Numbered from the stretch's first letter, positions 1 to 7,340 are shown. The stretch is 9,240 bases of DNA from Actinomycetes bacterium (GCA_023451855.1 JAEXXY010000363.1:1-9240); one strand, 5' to 3'. Made by a program: numbers and translations. The notes: a model not told the origin generated them from the letters alone.

Positions 1-548
1 TTGACGACGAGCAGGTCGACCTCCTCGAGCAGCTCCGGGTCGATGGGGGCTGACGGGGCGGCGTTGAGGACCAACAGCGCTCCCCGGCGCCGCGCACGGG
101 CGGCCCGGGCCACCACGGCCTGCGGGATCTCGAGCTGCGCCAAGAGCACGTCCGCCTCGCGGATCGCCAGCAGAGACGTCTCGTCGAGCGTCACCGCCCC
201 GTTGGCGCCGGCGGCCACGACGATGGTGTTCTCCCCGGCCTCGTCGACGGTGATCAGGGCGGTCCCGGTGGGCTCGGTGGCGCTCACCGCAAGGGCCGAG
301 CAGTCGATGCCGTCCGCCTCCAATGCTGCACGCAGGGCGGCACCGTCCGTGTCGGCCCCGACGCACCCGACGATGGCGGTCTGCACCCCACCGGCGCGAG
401 CGGCGGCCACGGCCTGGTTGGCGCCCTTGCCGCCGCCCCCGCGCCGCAGGGACCGTGCCAGCAGCGTCTCCCCCGGCCCGGGCAGGGCGCCGACGCGCAC
501 GGAGAGGTCGAGGTTCACGCTGCCGACCACGACGACGCGGCCGCTCAT
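1..548 (-). CDS. rbsK: Ribokinase, N-terminal 182 residues (gene runs off the window)
   Basis: PfkB-family sugar kinase that phosphorylates D-ribose with ATP to ribose 5-phosphate in the cytosol. The 182 visible residues match the ribokinase pattern closely. VGSVNLDL (residues 8-15) carries the ribose-contacting Asn12 and Asp14. GGKGANQAVAAARAG (39-53) is PfkB signature 1. TGTALI (95-100), GEN (105-107) and GANG (114-117) follow, and LAQLEIP (136-142) has the conserved Glu140. The ATP-binding C-terminal half, including the catalytic GAGD motif, lies beyond position 1. The ATG (548-546) overlaps the TGA of the upstream hydrolase by 4 bases, with a GGGAG Shine-Dalgarno about 7 bases ahead, so translation is probably coupled. 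As the last visible gene of a ribosyl-hydrolase operon, it would consume the released ribose. Another pentose kinase of the same family is the main alternative, but the motif fit favours ribokinase. Confidence 0.9.
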   Translation of the reverse strand, partial: MSGRVVVVGSVNLDLSVRVGALPGPGETLLARSLRRGGGGKGANQAVAAARAGGVQTAIVGCVGADTDGAALRAALEADGIDCSALAVSATEPTGTALITVDEAGENTIVVAAGANGAVTLDETSLLAIREADVLLAQLEIPQAVVARAARARRRGALLVLNAAPSAPIDPELLEEVDLLVV

Positions 549-1888
549 CGGAGGACTCCCGCGAGCGCGACGGTCCCACGGGCGAGCTCGTCGATGGACA
601 GCTCCGCAGGCCCGGGGAGGCTCGTCGCGAGGCGGTTGTCGAGCGGCTGGGTCCATCGGGCGGGGATGCCGTCCACACCGAGAAGCGCCCCCACGACTCC
701 TCCGACGGTGGCGCCGACCGAGTCGGTGTCCCAGCCGGCGGACACTGCAAGGGCCACGCTGGGCCCGAAGTCCCCGGCCCCGCGTGCGAGCGCGAAGGCG
801 ATCGTGGCGGCGTTGTTGAGCACGTGAACCCAGTGGAACGAGCCGAACTCGGCGTGGAGGGCATCGAGTGCCTGGTCGTCGGACAGGGGGCCGCGTCCCA
901 GTTCGGTCCCTCGGCGGACTGCCCGCTCGAGGGTCCCATCGGGCTCCAGCACGTGCCCTGCCAGGGCAAGCACCTCGTCGACGTCGTCGACGACGACGGC
1001 GGCGGAGGCGAGCGCGGCGGCCCACAGCGCGCCCTCGACCCCAGCTCCGGTGTGGCTGAGCCGCGCGTCGACGAAGGCCGATGCGACGGCCGACCGCAGG
1101 TCGCCCGGGTGAGTCCATCCGTGCACGTCCGCCCTGATCAGCGCCCCGATCCACTCCCGGAACGGGTTGCGGACCAAGGCAGCCCGCTCGGGCTCGACGC
1201 CCTCGAGCAGGTTGCGGTAGGCGACTCGCTCGGCCGTGAACACCCGGCCCCCCGGGAGGTTGTCGAGCCAGGCCTGCGCGACGTCGTCGGTGGTGATCTC
1301 GCTGCCGTGCTGCCGCAGCATCCGCAGCGCGAGCACCGCGAAGTTGAGGTCGTCGTCCTCCGGCATGCCGTCGATGTTCTCTGCGAGGCTGGTCGGTGCG
1401 CTGCGCCGGTTCCAGGGCCAGCGAGCCCCCACCTCGGGTGGCAGGCCGGAGGCGGTGAACCAGGCGTCGAGCGGCCAGCGCCCGGTGGCGCGCAGGATCT
1501 CCTCGATCCCGGCGCGTGGGATCTTCTCGACGGGCTTGCCGAGCAGACATCCGGCGCAGCGCCCAAGCCACGCCCCGTGGACCCGCCGGGTCAGGTCGTC
1601 GACACCGGGTACCGCAGGAGCCTGCACGCCCGCCAGGCGGCCGAGGACCGACCCCAGCTCGAGGTGTCGCGCCGGGGCCACCCCGTCGACGGCGTCGAGC
1701 AGCCGAGCCGCGACCGCGCGCTGCTCGGGCGTGGCCGGCACCTCGGCTGCTCCGCTCACCGGCACCTCGAGCGTGCCACCCGCCCGCACCCACTCCCGCT
1801 CGAGCGCCGACACGTCGGCGCCCTCTGAGCGAGCCTGGACGAAGGCGTGGAGCAGGAGGTCCTCGGGCTGGACCCAGGTCAGCCTCAT
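545..1888 (-). CDS. ADP-ribosylglycohydrolase (DraG-like) family protein with N-terminal extension and variant DDD motif
   Basis: Predicted cytosolic, metal-dependent (Mg or Mn) hydrolase of the ADP-ribosylglycohydrolase fold, 447 residues. The fold begins near residue 101 with RVHGAWLGRCAGCLLGKPVEK (102-122), a divergent form of the family opening. The first metal site is EDDD (177-180) in place of the usual DDT, and the second is GWDTDSVGA (385-393), a good DxDS match. HVLNNAA (355-361) precedes the latter. The first 100 residues are an extra segment rich in charged residues and alanine, with no motif I recognise. The ATG (1888-1886) overlaps the stop of the other DraG-like gene by 4 bases. 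Its own Shine-Dalgarno is weak, so it probably depends on translational coupling. The gene is followed by ribokinase, which suggests that the product hydrolysed off is ribose or a ribosyl group. ADP-ribosyl-protein hydrolase activity is possible but unproven, because family members act on varied ribosyl or related N- and O-glycosidic bonds. Confidence 0.85.
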   Translation of the reverse strand: MRLTWVQPEDLLLHAFVQARSEGADVSALEREWVRAGGTLEVPVSGAAEVPATPEQRAVAARLLDAVDGVAPARHLELGSVLGRLAGVQAPAVPGVDDLTRRVHGAWLGRCAGCLLGKPVEKIPRAGIEEILRATGRWPLDAWFTASGLPPEVGARWPWNRRSAPTSLAENIDGMPEDDDLNFAVLALRMLRQHGSEITTDDVAQAWLDNLPGGRVFTAERVAYRNLLEGVEPERAALVRNPFREWIGALIRADVHGWTHPGDLRSAVASAFVDARLSHTGAGVEGALWAAALASAAVVVDDVDEVLALAGHVLEPDGTLERAVRRGTELGRGPLSDDQALDALHAEFGSFHWVHVLNNAATIAFALARGAGDFGPSVALAVSAGWDTDSVGATVGGVVGALLGVDGIPARWTQPLDNRLATSLPGPAELSIDELARGTVALAGVLR

Positions 1889-3036
1889 GCGATGCCCAGC
1901 AGCACGTCGATCTCGGCCGCGCGGGCCAGGTACCGGGCCCGGTCGGCGGCGAGCACGCGAGACGTGATGTCCGCGAGCTGGTCAGCCGACGCGGTGATGT
2001 CCATCCTGCTGTTGGCCTCGATCGTCCGGAGCCAGTCGGTCGGCACGACCTCGGCCCCGCCGAGACCGCCGCACACGGCGCCGGCCATCGTGGCGATCGA
2101 GTCCGCGTCGCGCCCGTAGTTCACCGCGCCGAGCACCGCGTCTCGGAAGTCGCCGTCGTGCGCCACGACGAAGCCCAGTGCGACCGGCAGCTCCTCGATG
2201 GACTTGGTGCGCGAGGGGCGACGGGCATCGGCCGCGGGGTGGCGGTAGTCCGGACCGACCGTGTCGTAGGGCTCGACGGCGGCACGCAGGGCCGCGCCGA
2301 GCTCGGCAGCCGGCGCTCCGGTCGCCGAGGTCGCGGCCTTCACGACCGCCTCGATCGCGGCCCGGGTGCCGTCGTGCGCGACGTCGAGGCAGGCGTCGAC
2401 GACGCTGGTCACGGTAGCCCCCGGTGCCAGCGACGCAGCCACCGCGGCGGCGAACACACCCGCTGCCTCCCGGCCGTAGCTCGACTGGTGCGGTGCGGCG
2501 AGGTCGATGGCCTCGGCGTACGCCGCGACGGGGTCGGCCGCGTTGACGACGCCGACGGGAGCCATGTACATGGCTGCACCACAGTTGACGATGTTGCCGC
2601 TACCCGCCTCACGCGGGTCGACGTGCCCGTAGTGCAGCCGGGCCACCAGCCACTTCTCGGCGAGGAAGATCCGCTGCAGCAGGATCGCCTCGCGCCCGAG
2701 CTCAGGGATCCAGGTCGGCTCACCCATCAACCGCGGCACGAACTCCTCCGCCACGGCATACGCGTCCAGGTGCGTCGGTCGAGCGGCGTAGGTCTCGATG
2801 AGCGCCCGGGTCATGAGGGTGTCGTCGGTGATGTGGCCGTCACCCTTGTGGTACGGGGCGATCGGCCGAGCGGTGGCCCACTCGTCGGCGGCCCACGGCG
2901 GCACGATGCCGGTGACCCGTCCCCCGTGCCTCGCCTCGATCTGCTGGGGGGTGTACCCCTCCGTCGCGCCGCCGAGGGCGTCCCCGACGGCTGCGCCGGT
3001 GATGACGCCGTGGATGCGCTGCCTCAAGTCGTTCAC
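1885..3036 (-). CDS. ADP-ribosylglycohydrolase (DraG-like) family protein, canonical motifs
   Basis: Cytosolic hydrolase of the DraG/ARH fold, 383 residues, with all family landmarks visible. GAAVGDALGGATEG (14-27) is the glycine-rich opening, ITDDTLM (69-75) holds the first pair of metal-binding aspartates plus Thr, GNIVNCGAAMYMAPVG (147-162) forms the central region, and NYGRDADS (306-313) is the second metal site. It is therefore probably catalytically active. The start is GTG (3036-3034) with AAGGA 6 bases upstream; starting there places the GDALG motif at its usual distance from the N-terminus. It shares the same fold but little obvious sequence with the next gene, so the two are not a recent duplication. 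It stands 96 bases downstream of the sugar-binding protein, behind a hairpin, and overlaps the second hydrolase by ATGA. Family membership is clear. The substrate (ADP-ribose conjugate, nucleoside-like ribosyl compound or other glycoside) is inferred only from the neighbouring ribokinase and transporter. Confidence 0.9.
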   Translation of the reverse strand: MNDLRQRIHGVITGAAVGDALGGATEGYTPQQIEARHGGRVTGIVPPWAADEWATARPIAPYHKGDGHITDDTLMTRALIETYAARPTHLDAYAVAEEFVPRLMGEPTWIPELGREAILLQRIFLAEKWLVARLHYGHVDPREAGSGNIVNCGAAMYMAPVGVVNAADPVAAYAEAIDLAAPHQSSYGREAAGVFAAAVAASLAPGATVTSVVDACLDVAHDGTRAAIEAVVKAATSATGAPAAELGAALRAAVEPYDTVGPDYRHPAADARRPSRTKSIEELPVALGFVVAHDGDFRDAVLGAVNYGRDADSIATMAGAVCGGLGGAEVVPTDWLRTIEANSRMDITASADQLADITSRVLAADRARYLARAAEIDVLLGIA

Positions 3037-3080
3037 GTCAAGTCCTTGGTGTCGTTTCGTCCGAATGGCTTCGTCGTGCC

Positions 3081-3134
3081 GACCGGGGCGGGCAGGGCGG
3101 CGACGGGTTCCACGCCGCCCTGCCCGGCCGGGTC
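3081..3134 (-). promoter_or_regulatory. Strong intercistronic hairpin after the sugar-binding protein gene
   Basis: The arms at 3090-3102 and 3113-3125 are perfect 13-base complements around a 10-base loop. Base 3089 pairs with 3126, and after three mismatched or bulged steps 3081-3084 also pairs with 3131-3134, which reaches into the TGA stop of the binding-protein gene. No T-run follows on either strand, so a simple intrinsic terminator is not supported. Hairpins in this position often protect the 3' end of the abundant binding-protein message or reduce read-through into the genes behind it. That role is inferred here. Confidence 0.6.
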
Positions 3135-4440
3135 AGCGGTTGACCTGGGTGAAGCCGTCGGACAGGGCCTTCTGGAGGCCGGCGTCGTCGAGCTGGTTGG
3201 CGAGGTACTTCTGGTAGTTCGGCGTCGCCACGGTGTCCTTCCACTGTGTGTACGCGTCGACGGTGAGGAACGGCGCGCCGGTGAGGCCCTGTGCCGACTT
3301 CATCGTCATGTCCCAGCCGTCCTTGCCGCCGGTCTGCTGGAGAATCAGGTCCTGGGCCTTCTTCGAGGCCGGGATGAGCGCGTCGGCCTGGTTGAGCTTC
3401 GCCATGTTCTCGGCGCCGGCGAAGTACGCGACGAACTCAGCGGCCTTGTCGGCGTTCGGAGAGTCGGCATTGACCGAGAGGGTCTGCGGGTTCGCGGCCT
3501 GCGCCGTGCCGGCGGAACCGGCGAGCGGCGGCAGCTCCACCCAGTCGAAGCCGGCCGGGGCGTCCTTCTTGATGTTGGCGGCCTGGAACGAGCCCTGGAC
3601 CGTCATCGCGGCCTTGCCGGCGTAGAAGGAGGCGAGAGCCTGGGAGCCGGACTGGGTCAGCGAGACCGGGTCGATGCTCTTGTCGGTGTAGGCCATGTAC
3701 TTGACGAGCTTCGGGACGGTCATCTCACCGGCGGCGACGTTGATCTTGGCGTCCTTGCCGGTGCCGGTGAAGTAGGTGCCGTTCGATCCGAGACCGAGGC
3801 TCATGAAGGTGGCGGTCGGGCTCTTCAGGCCCCAGGCGACGCCGAAGCCGCCGGCCTTGGTCGTGGCCTTGGCGATCTGCCGGAACTGCTCGAGGGTCAT
3901 GGAGTCACCGGTGGGGACGGCGACGCCGGCGGCGTCGAGCAGCTTCTTGTTGGCGAACACGACGTAGGTCTGCAGCTCGGTCGGCATGCCGACGATCTTG
4001 TTGTCGACGGTGACCGACTTCCAGATCCCGTCGGAGACGTCGCTCTTGAGGTCGGCCGGGACCTTGGAGGTGAGGTCGGCGAGGTAGCCGTCACGAGCGA
4101 ACGGGACGATGCTCGCGGCCTCGTAGTGGATGATGTCGGGCGCAGCATTGCCGTTGAACTGGGTCACGAGCTTGTCGTAGACCCCGTCCCACCCGGCCTG
4201 GACGATCTCGACCTTGGCCTCGGGGTGCTTGGTGTTCCACGAGTCGACGATGCCCTTGACGGCCTCGACGGCCTGCGGCTGGTCCTGGAGCGACTGGAAC
4301 TTGAGGGTGACCGACCCCCCGGCGCCGGTGCTGCCGGAGCCGGCGTCCGCGTTGGTGGCGGACCCCTGCGAGCAGGCGGTGAGGAGGGCGGTGGCGGTGG
4401 CGATCGCGATGCCGGCGAAGGCCAGACGTCGGGTTCCCAT
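3133..4440 (-). CDS. Sugar ABC transporter substrate-binding lipoprotein (CUT1, family 1 SBP)
   Basis: Extracellular solute-binding protein of 435 residues that would capture the imported sugar and deliver it to the membrane permeases encoded just upstream. Residues 1-22 form a lipoprotein signal peptide: MGTRR, a hydrophobic stretch, then the lipobox L-T-A-C with Cys23 as the predicted lipid-anchored residue. A Gly/Ser/Ala linker (about 24-44) precedes the mature domain. The domain starts with VTLKFQS and has the usual bilobed SBP pattern, with VDSWNTKHPEAKVEIVQAGW at 66-85 and FYAGKAAMTVQGSF in the later half. The ATG (4440-4438) has a strong AAAGGAG 7 bases upstream. Unlike most such operons, the binding protein follows its two permeases instead of leading them. 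Family 1 SBPs with CUT1 permeases usually carry oligosaccharides or sugar conjugates, whereas free ribose normally enters through CUT2 systems. This argues for a ligand larger than ribose, although the ligand itself cannot be read from sequence. Confidence 0.93.
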   Translation of the reverse strand: MGTRRLAFAGIAIATATALLTACSQGSATNADAGSGSTGAGGSVTLKFQSLQDQPQAVEAVKGIVDSWNTKHPEAKVEIVQAGWDGVYDKLVTQFNGNAAPDIIHYEAASIVPFARDGYLADLTSKVPADLKSDVSDGIWKSVTVDNKIVGMPTELQTYVVFANKKLLDAAGVAVPTGDSMTLEQFRQIAKATTKAGGFGVAWGLKSPTATFMSLGLGSNGTYFTGTGKDAKINVAAGEMTVPKLVKYMAYTDKSIDPVSLTQSGSQALASFYAGKAAMTVQGSFQAANIKKDAPAGFDWVELPPLAGSAGTAQAANPQTLSVNADSPNADKAAEFVAYFAGAENMAKLNQADALIPASKKAQDLILQQTGGKDGWDMTMKSAQGLTGAPFLTVDAYTQWKDTVATPNYQKYLANQLDDAGLQKALSDGFTQVNR

Positions 4441-4521
4441 GAGATTGCTCCTTTGCGAAATGGGAAGGGTTCCGGAGGGTTCCGGGTGATGAGTGGTGCT
4501 GCGGATGGGAGGCAGGTGGTC
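4441..4521 (-). promoter_or_regulatory. Leader between permease and binding-protein genes, with tandem 10-base repeat
   Basis: This 81-base gap carries the AAAGGAG ribosome binding site of the binding-protein gene. It also contains two back-to-back perfect copies of a 10-base unit (AGGGTTCCGG on the plus strand, 4466-4475 and 4476-4485). I see no convincing -35/-10 pair and no LacI-type palindrome, so the binding protein is probably transcribed from the upstream promoter. The gap could allow processing or a separate start that raises binding-protein levels; this is inference. Confidence 0.4.
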
Positions 4522-5358
4522 TCAGCCCTTGACCGAGCCCGCGAGCAGGCCTCCGGTCAGGCGGCGTTGGAGGATCGAGAAGACGATCAGGCTGGGGATG
4601 GTCGCGAGGACCGCGCCGGCGGCCAGCGGTCCGAGGGCCACCTTGCCCTCGCCCCCGACGAACATCTTGAGAGCCACGGGGAGCGTGTAGTTCTCGGGTG
4701 ACTGGATCAGCACCAAGGCGAAGAAGAACTCGTTCCACGCGGCGACGAAGGCGAACATCGCGGTCGCGACGATGCCGGGCATGAGCAGCGGGAAGACGAC
4801 CCTGCGCAACGTCTGGAACCGTGACGCGCCGTCGATGGCGGCCGCCTCCTCCAGCTCGCCGGGGATCGCGGCCACGAAGCCCTGGAGCATCCAGAGCGCG
4901 AACGGCATCGTGAAGGTCGTGTAGACGAGCACGAGCCCGGCCAGGGTGTCGACGAGGCGAACCTCACGCAGGATCACGAACAGCGGGATGATGATGAGGA
5001 TGACCGGGAACACCTGGCTGACGAGGATCCATCCGACTCCCGCGGCCCGCAACCTGCCCTTGAAGCGGGCCAGCGCGTAGGACGCCGGGAGCGACAGCAG
5101 AACGACGAGGACCATCGTCAGCAGGGACACGACGACGCTGTTGAGCGCCGAGCGCAGCAGGCCCTGCTTCTGGAGGGCCACGGCGAAGTTCTCCCAGTGG
5201 AACTCCTTCGGGACCAGGCTCATGTTGAGCGAGGCAAGCTCCTGGGACGACTTGACCGATGCGGACACGAGCCAGAGCAGCGGGAAGCCGAGGAAGAGGA
5301 TGAAGCCCGCGAGACCTGCGTACTGGAGGGCCCGGACGGTCCTGGACGTGCGGTTCAT
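4522..5358 (-). CDS. Sugar ABC transporter permease, MalG type (CUT1)
   Basis: Integral membrane subunit of 278 residues, one half of the transport channel. About six hydrophobic segments are visible, near residues 12-33, 70-95, 108-130, 138-160, 194-220 and 242-262. The cytoplasmic EAA loop, ELEEAAAIDGASRFQTLRRV (168-187) followed by P190, is the contact site for the ATPase. The length and the C-terminal ending RRLTGGLLAGSVKG are typical of MalG-like permeases. I chose the ATG at 5358-5356 rather than the much longer open frame upstream, because it has AAGGAG 5 bases ahead, forms an ATGA overlap with the preceding permease, and starts the protein at the usual short cytoplasmic N-terminus. 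It works with the MalF-type partner and the lipoprotein encoded downstream. No ATP-binding subunit is encoded in this window; many actinobacterial CUT1 systems share an MsiK-type ATPase encoded elsewhere. Confidence 0.93.
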   Translation of the reverse strand: MNRTSRTVRALQYAGLAGFILFLGFPLLWLVSASVKSSQELASLNMSLVPKEFHWENFAVALQKQGLLRSALNSVVVSLLTMVLVVLLSLPASYALARFKGRLRAAGVGWILVSQVFPVILIIIPLFVILREVRLVDTLAGLVLVYTTFTMPFALWMLQGFVAAIPGELEEAAAIDGASRFQTLRRVVFPLLMPGIVATAMFAFVAAWNEFFFALVLIQSPENYTLPVALKMFVGGEGKVALGPLAAGAVLATIPSLIVFSILQRRLTGGLLAGSVKG

Positions 5359-6302
5359 GACCTCTCCTTCTTGAACTGCGAGCGCAGGACGCCCGCGAGG
5401 ATCAGGATCACGACGATGACGAGGACGACCCCCATCGCGGCGGCGTAGCCGAGGTTGCGGTTCTTGAACGCCTCGAGGTAGGTGAAGAGCATCGGCAGCA
5501 TCGTCTGGCCGCCCGGGCCTCCCTCGGTCATGACGTACACGAGGCCGAACGAGTTGAAGTTCCAGATGAAGTTCAGGCACGTGATCGACAGGATGATCGG
5601 GCGCAGGCTCGGCAGGACGACATTGCGGAATCGCTGCCATGCGGACGCGCCGTCGACCGCGGCGGCCTCGACCAGCTCGGTGGGGATCTGCTGCAGACCG
5701 GCGAGCAGCGTCACGGTGGTCTGCGGCATGCCGACCCACACGCCGACGACGATGACGGCGGGCAGGGCGGTGTTGAAGTTGCCCAGCCAGTTCGTGTCGT
5801 CAGGCAGGCCGACCGTGCCCAGGACCGAGTTGATGGGGCCGTTCGGCGCGTAGAGGATCGTCCACATGATGGCCACCACCACCGGGGGCATCGCCCACGG
5901 AATCAGGGCCAACAGCCTTGTCAGGGAGCGGAATCGCAGGTTGGAGTTGAGCAGCAGTGCGAGGGCCAGCGCGGCCACGAGCTGGATCAGCGTCACCGAG
6001 ACCGCCCAGACCATGCCGATGCGGAAGGACGACCAGAAGAACGAGTCACCCGCCAACCGGCCGAAGTTCTCCAGCCCGATGAAGTCGGCGGTGTCGTTGC
6101 GGCGCAGCGTCGCGTCGGTGAAGGCGTACCAGACGCCCTGCACCAGCGGCAGCACGCTGAAGATGATGATCGGGATCAGCGACGGGATGACGAGCGCGAT
6201 GGCCTCTCGCCGCTGTTGGCTGCTGCGGTCGTGACGCCGTCGCAGGGGCGGCGCACTCAACGGGTCGGCGGGCGTGGTGCCCACGGTTGAGGTGATGCTC
6301 AT
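5355..6302 (-). CDS. Sugar ABC transporter permease, MalF type (CUT1)
   Basis: Integral membrane subunit of 315 residues and partner of the MalG-type permease. A hydrophilic N-terminus of about 33 residues is followed by hydrophobic segments near 34-58, 94-118, 128-151, 180-202, 234-256 and 286-304. The EAA loop for ATPase docking is ELVEAAAVDGASAWQRFRNV (209-228), followed by LPSLRP. The segment MTEGGPGGQT (258-267) is characteristic of MalF-like proteins of this class. The open frame extends upstream into the regulator gene, but the start at ATG 6302-6300 is preferred: it overlaps the regulator's TGA by 4 bases, has GGAAGG 6 bases ahead, and gives the usual family length. Placement directly after the LacI gene and before the second permease makes it the first structural gene of the operon. 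Confidence 0.92.
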   Translation of the reverse strand: MSITSTVGTTPADPLSAPPLRRRHDRSSQQRREAIALVIPSLIPIIIFSVLPLVQGVWYAFTDATLRRNDTADFIGLENFGRLAGDSFFWSSFRIGMVWAVSVTLIQLVAALALALLLNSNLRFRSLTRLLALIPWAMPPVVVAIMWTILYAPNGPINSVLGTVGLPDDTNWLGNFNTALPAVIVVGVWVGMPQTTVTLLAGLQQIPTELVEAAAVDGASAWQRFRNVVLPSLRPIILSITCLNFIWNFNSFGLVYVMTEGGPGGQTMLPMLFTYLEAFKNRNLGYAAAMGVVLVIVVILILAGVLRSQFKKERS

Positions 6303-7321
6303 GCGCGACCTTCCGAGGTGTGCGGCAGCGACGACTGGCGGACAACCAGCCGGGGGGCGACAGAACGGGTCTCGGCGGGGGCGCTGGGTGACTCGAGTCG
6401 GCGCAGCAGCAGCTCGGCCGCGAGCCGACCGCGTTCGTGGGCGCCGAGCGAGACCGTGGTGAGGGCGGGCCGGAAGATGGACGCCATCCCGATGTCGTCG
6501 ACGCCGACGATGCCGAGCGACCCCGGGATCGTGCGGCCGTCGTCGAGCGCGGCGCGCGCGACACCGAGGGCGATGAGGTCGTTGGCCGCGATGATGGCGT
6601 CCACCGTGCGGAGTCGGGGATCCGAGGCGATGGTTCGCCACGCGCCCTCTCCCCCCTCGACGGTGAAGTCGTCGGCTTCGGCCACCAGGACGTCACGGGC
6701 GTGGACGCCCGCAGCGGCCTCGAACCCGGAGAGGCGCGAGCGCCCCGGCGTCGTGTCACGTGGACCGTTGACGAACAGGATGCGCCGGCGTCCGCTCACC
6801 ACCAGGTGGTCGAAGGCGAGGGTGACACCGAGCGCGGAGTCCGTGCGCACCCGGTCCAGACGCTCGTCGTCGCCGACGTCGCCGATGACCACGACCGGGA
6901 CCGGGGCCGAGGCCAGGGCCTCGGTGAGCTCCGGGGTCGAGCGGAGCGGGCTGATGATGAGGCCGTCGGCGATGCCCCGCGACAGGCCCTGGACCAGCTC
7001 CACGAGGTCTTCCGGACGACGGCCCGTCGACGAGACGAGCAGGCGTGAGCCCGACCCGACCAGCCCGGACTCGACGCCGTGCATCATCGAGGCGTACACC
7101 GGGTTGGCGATGTCGTCGACAGCGAACGCGATCTGGAGTGAGCGCCCGAGCTTGAGGGCCTTGGCCGCGGCATCCGGGATGTAGCCGAGCTCTTCAGCCG
7201 CGCGGCGGACGCGCTCCTCCGTCTCGGGGCGGGCCGGGATGCCGTTGAGCACTCGCGACACCGACGCGACCGAGACACCTGCGCGCTGCGCTACCTCGGT
7301 CACGGTGGCCCGTCGAAGCAT
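6299..7321 (-). CDS. LacI-family transcriptional regulator
   Basis: DNA-binding regulator of 340 residues, probably the repressor of its own operon. The N-terminal helix-turn-helix spans about residues 6-27 (TVTEVAQRAGVSVASVSRVLNG, key A11, G15-V16-S17, S20-V21-S22). A hinge helix at about 50-60 (AAAKALKLGR) has the leucine at position 56 that in LacI-type proteins inserts into the operator centre. A periplasmic-binding-protein-like effector domain covers about 62-335, with FAVDDIANPVYASMMHG (66-82) and, near the end, VGVDDIGMASIFRPALTTV. The ATG (7321-7319) has GGAGG 5 bases upstream, and the helix-turn-helix begins at the normal distance from it. It is the first gene of the leftward operon and is joined to the MalF-type permease by ATGA. 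A matching palindromic operator sits about 20 bases before its start. The effector is likely the imported sugar or its breakdown product, by analogy with the family. Confidence 0.95.
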   Translation of the reverse strand: MLRRATVTEVAQRAGVSVASVSRVLNGIPARPETEERVRRAAEELGYIPDAAAKALKLGRSLQIAFAVDDIANPVYASMMHGVESGLVGSGSRLLVSSTGRRPEDLVELVQGLSRGIADGLIISPLRSTPELTEALASAPVPVVVIGDVGDDERLDRVRTDSALGVTLAFDHLVVSGRRRILFVNGPRDTTPGRSRLSGFEAAAGVHARDVLVAEADDFTVEGGEGAWRTIASDPRLRTVDAIIAANDLIALGVARAALDDGRTIPGSLGIVGVDDIGMASIFRPALTTVSLGAHERGRLAAELLLRRLESPSAPAETRSVAPRLVVRQSSLPHTSEGRA

Positions 7322-7340
7322 CGTCGCCTCCAGATCTCTG

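Noticed and set aside
966..1020. GTC/GAC-rich simple repeat that gives a poly-arginine run in one frame
   Set aside because: It encodes the ordinary Ala/Val/Asp stretch at about residues 290-307 of the DraG-like protein, so it is codon bias and not a separate repeat element.
323..1828. 501-residue plus-strand open frame opposite the second DraG-like gene and ribokinase
   Set aside because: Arg/Pro-rich composition with no domain, and it spans two real genes on the other strand.
3081..3134. Intrinsic terminator between the binding protein and the hydrolases
   Set aside because: No T-run follows the hairpin on the minus strand, and the downstream genes have no visible promoter of their own.
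1516..4701. Open reading frame of 1061 residues on the plus strand, antisense to the hydrolase and binding-protein genes
   Set aside because: It lies opposite well-supported genes with clear motifs. Its composition is biased to Arg, Gly, Asp and Val, as expected for an antisense frame in high-GC DNA, and it has no recognisable domain.
4522..5739. Longer version (405 residues) of the MalG-type permease
   Set aside because: The extension overlaps the end of the first permease in another frame; the start at 5358 has AAGGAG and gives normal family length.
5355..6641. Longer version (428 residues) of the MalF-type permease starting inside the regulator gene
   Set aside because: The extra 113 residues are Arg/Pro-rich and lie within the conserved regulator frame; the start at 6302 has a ribosome binding site and the ATGA overlap.
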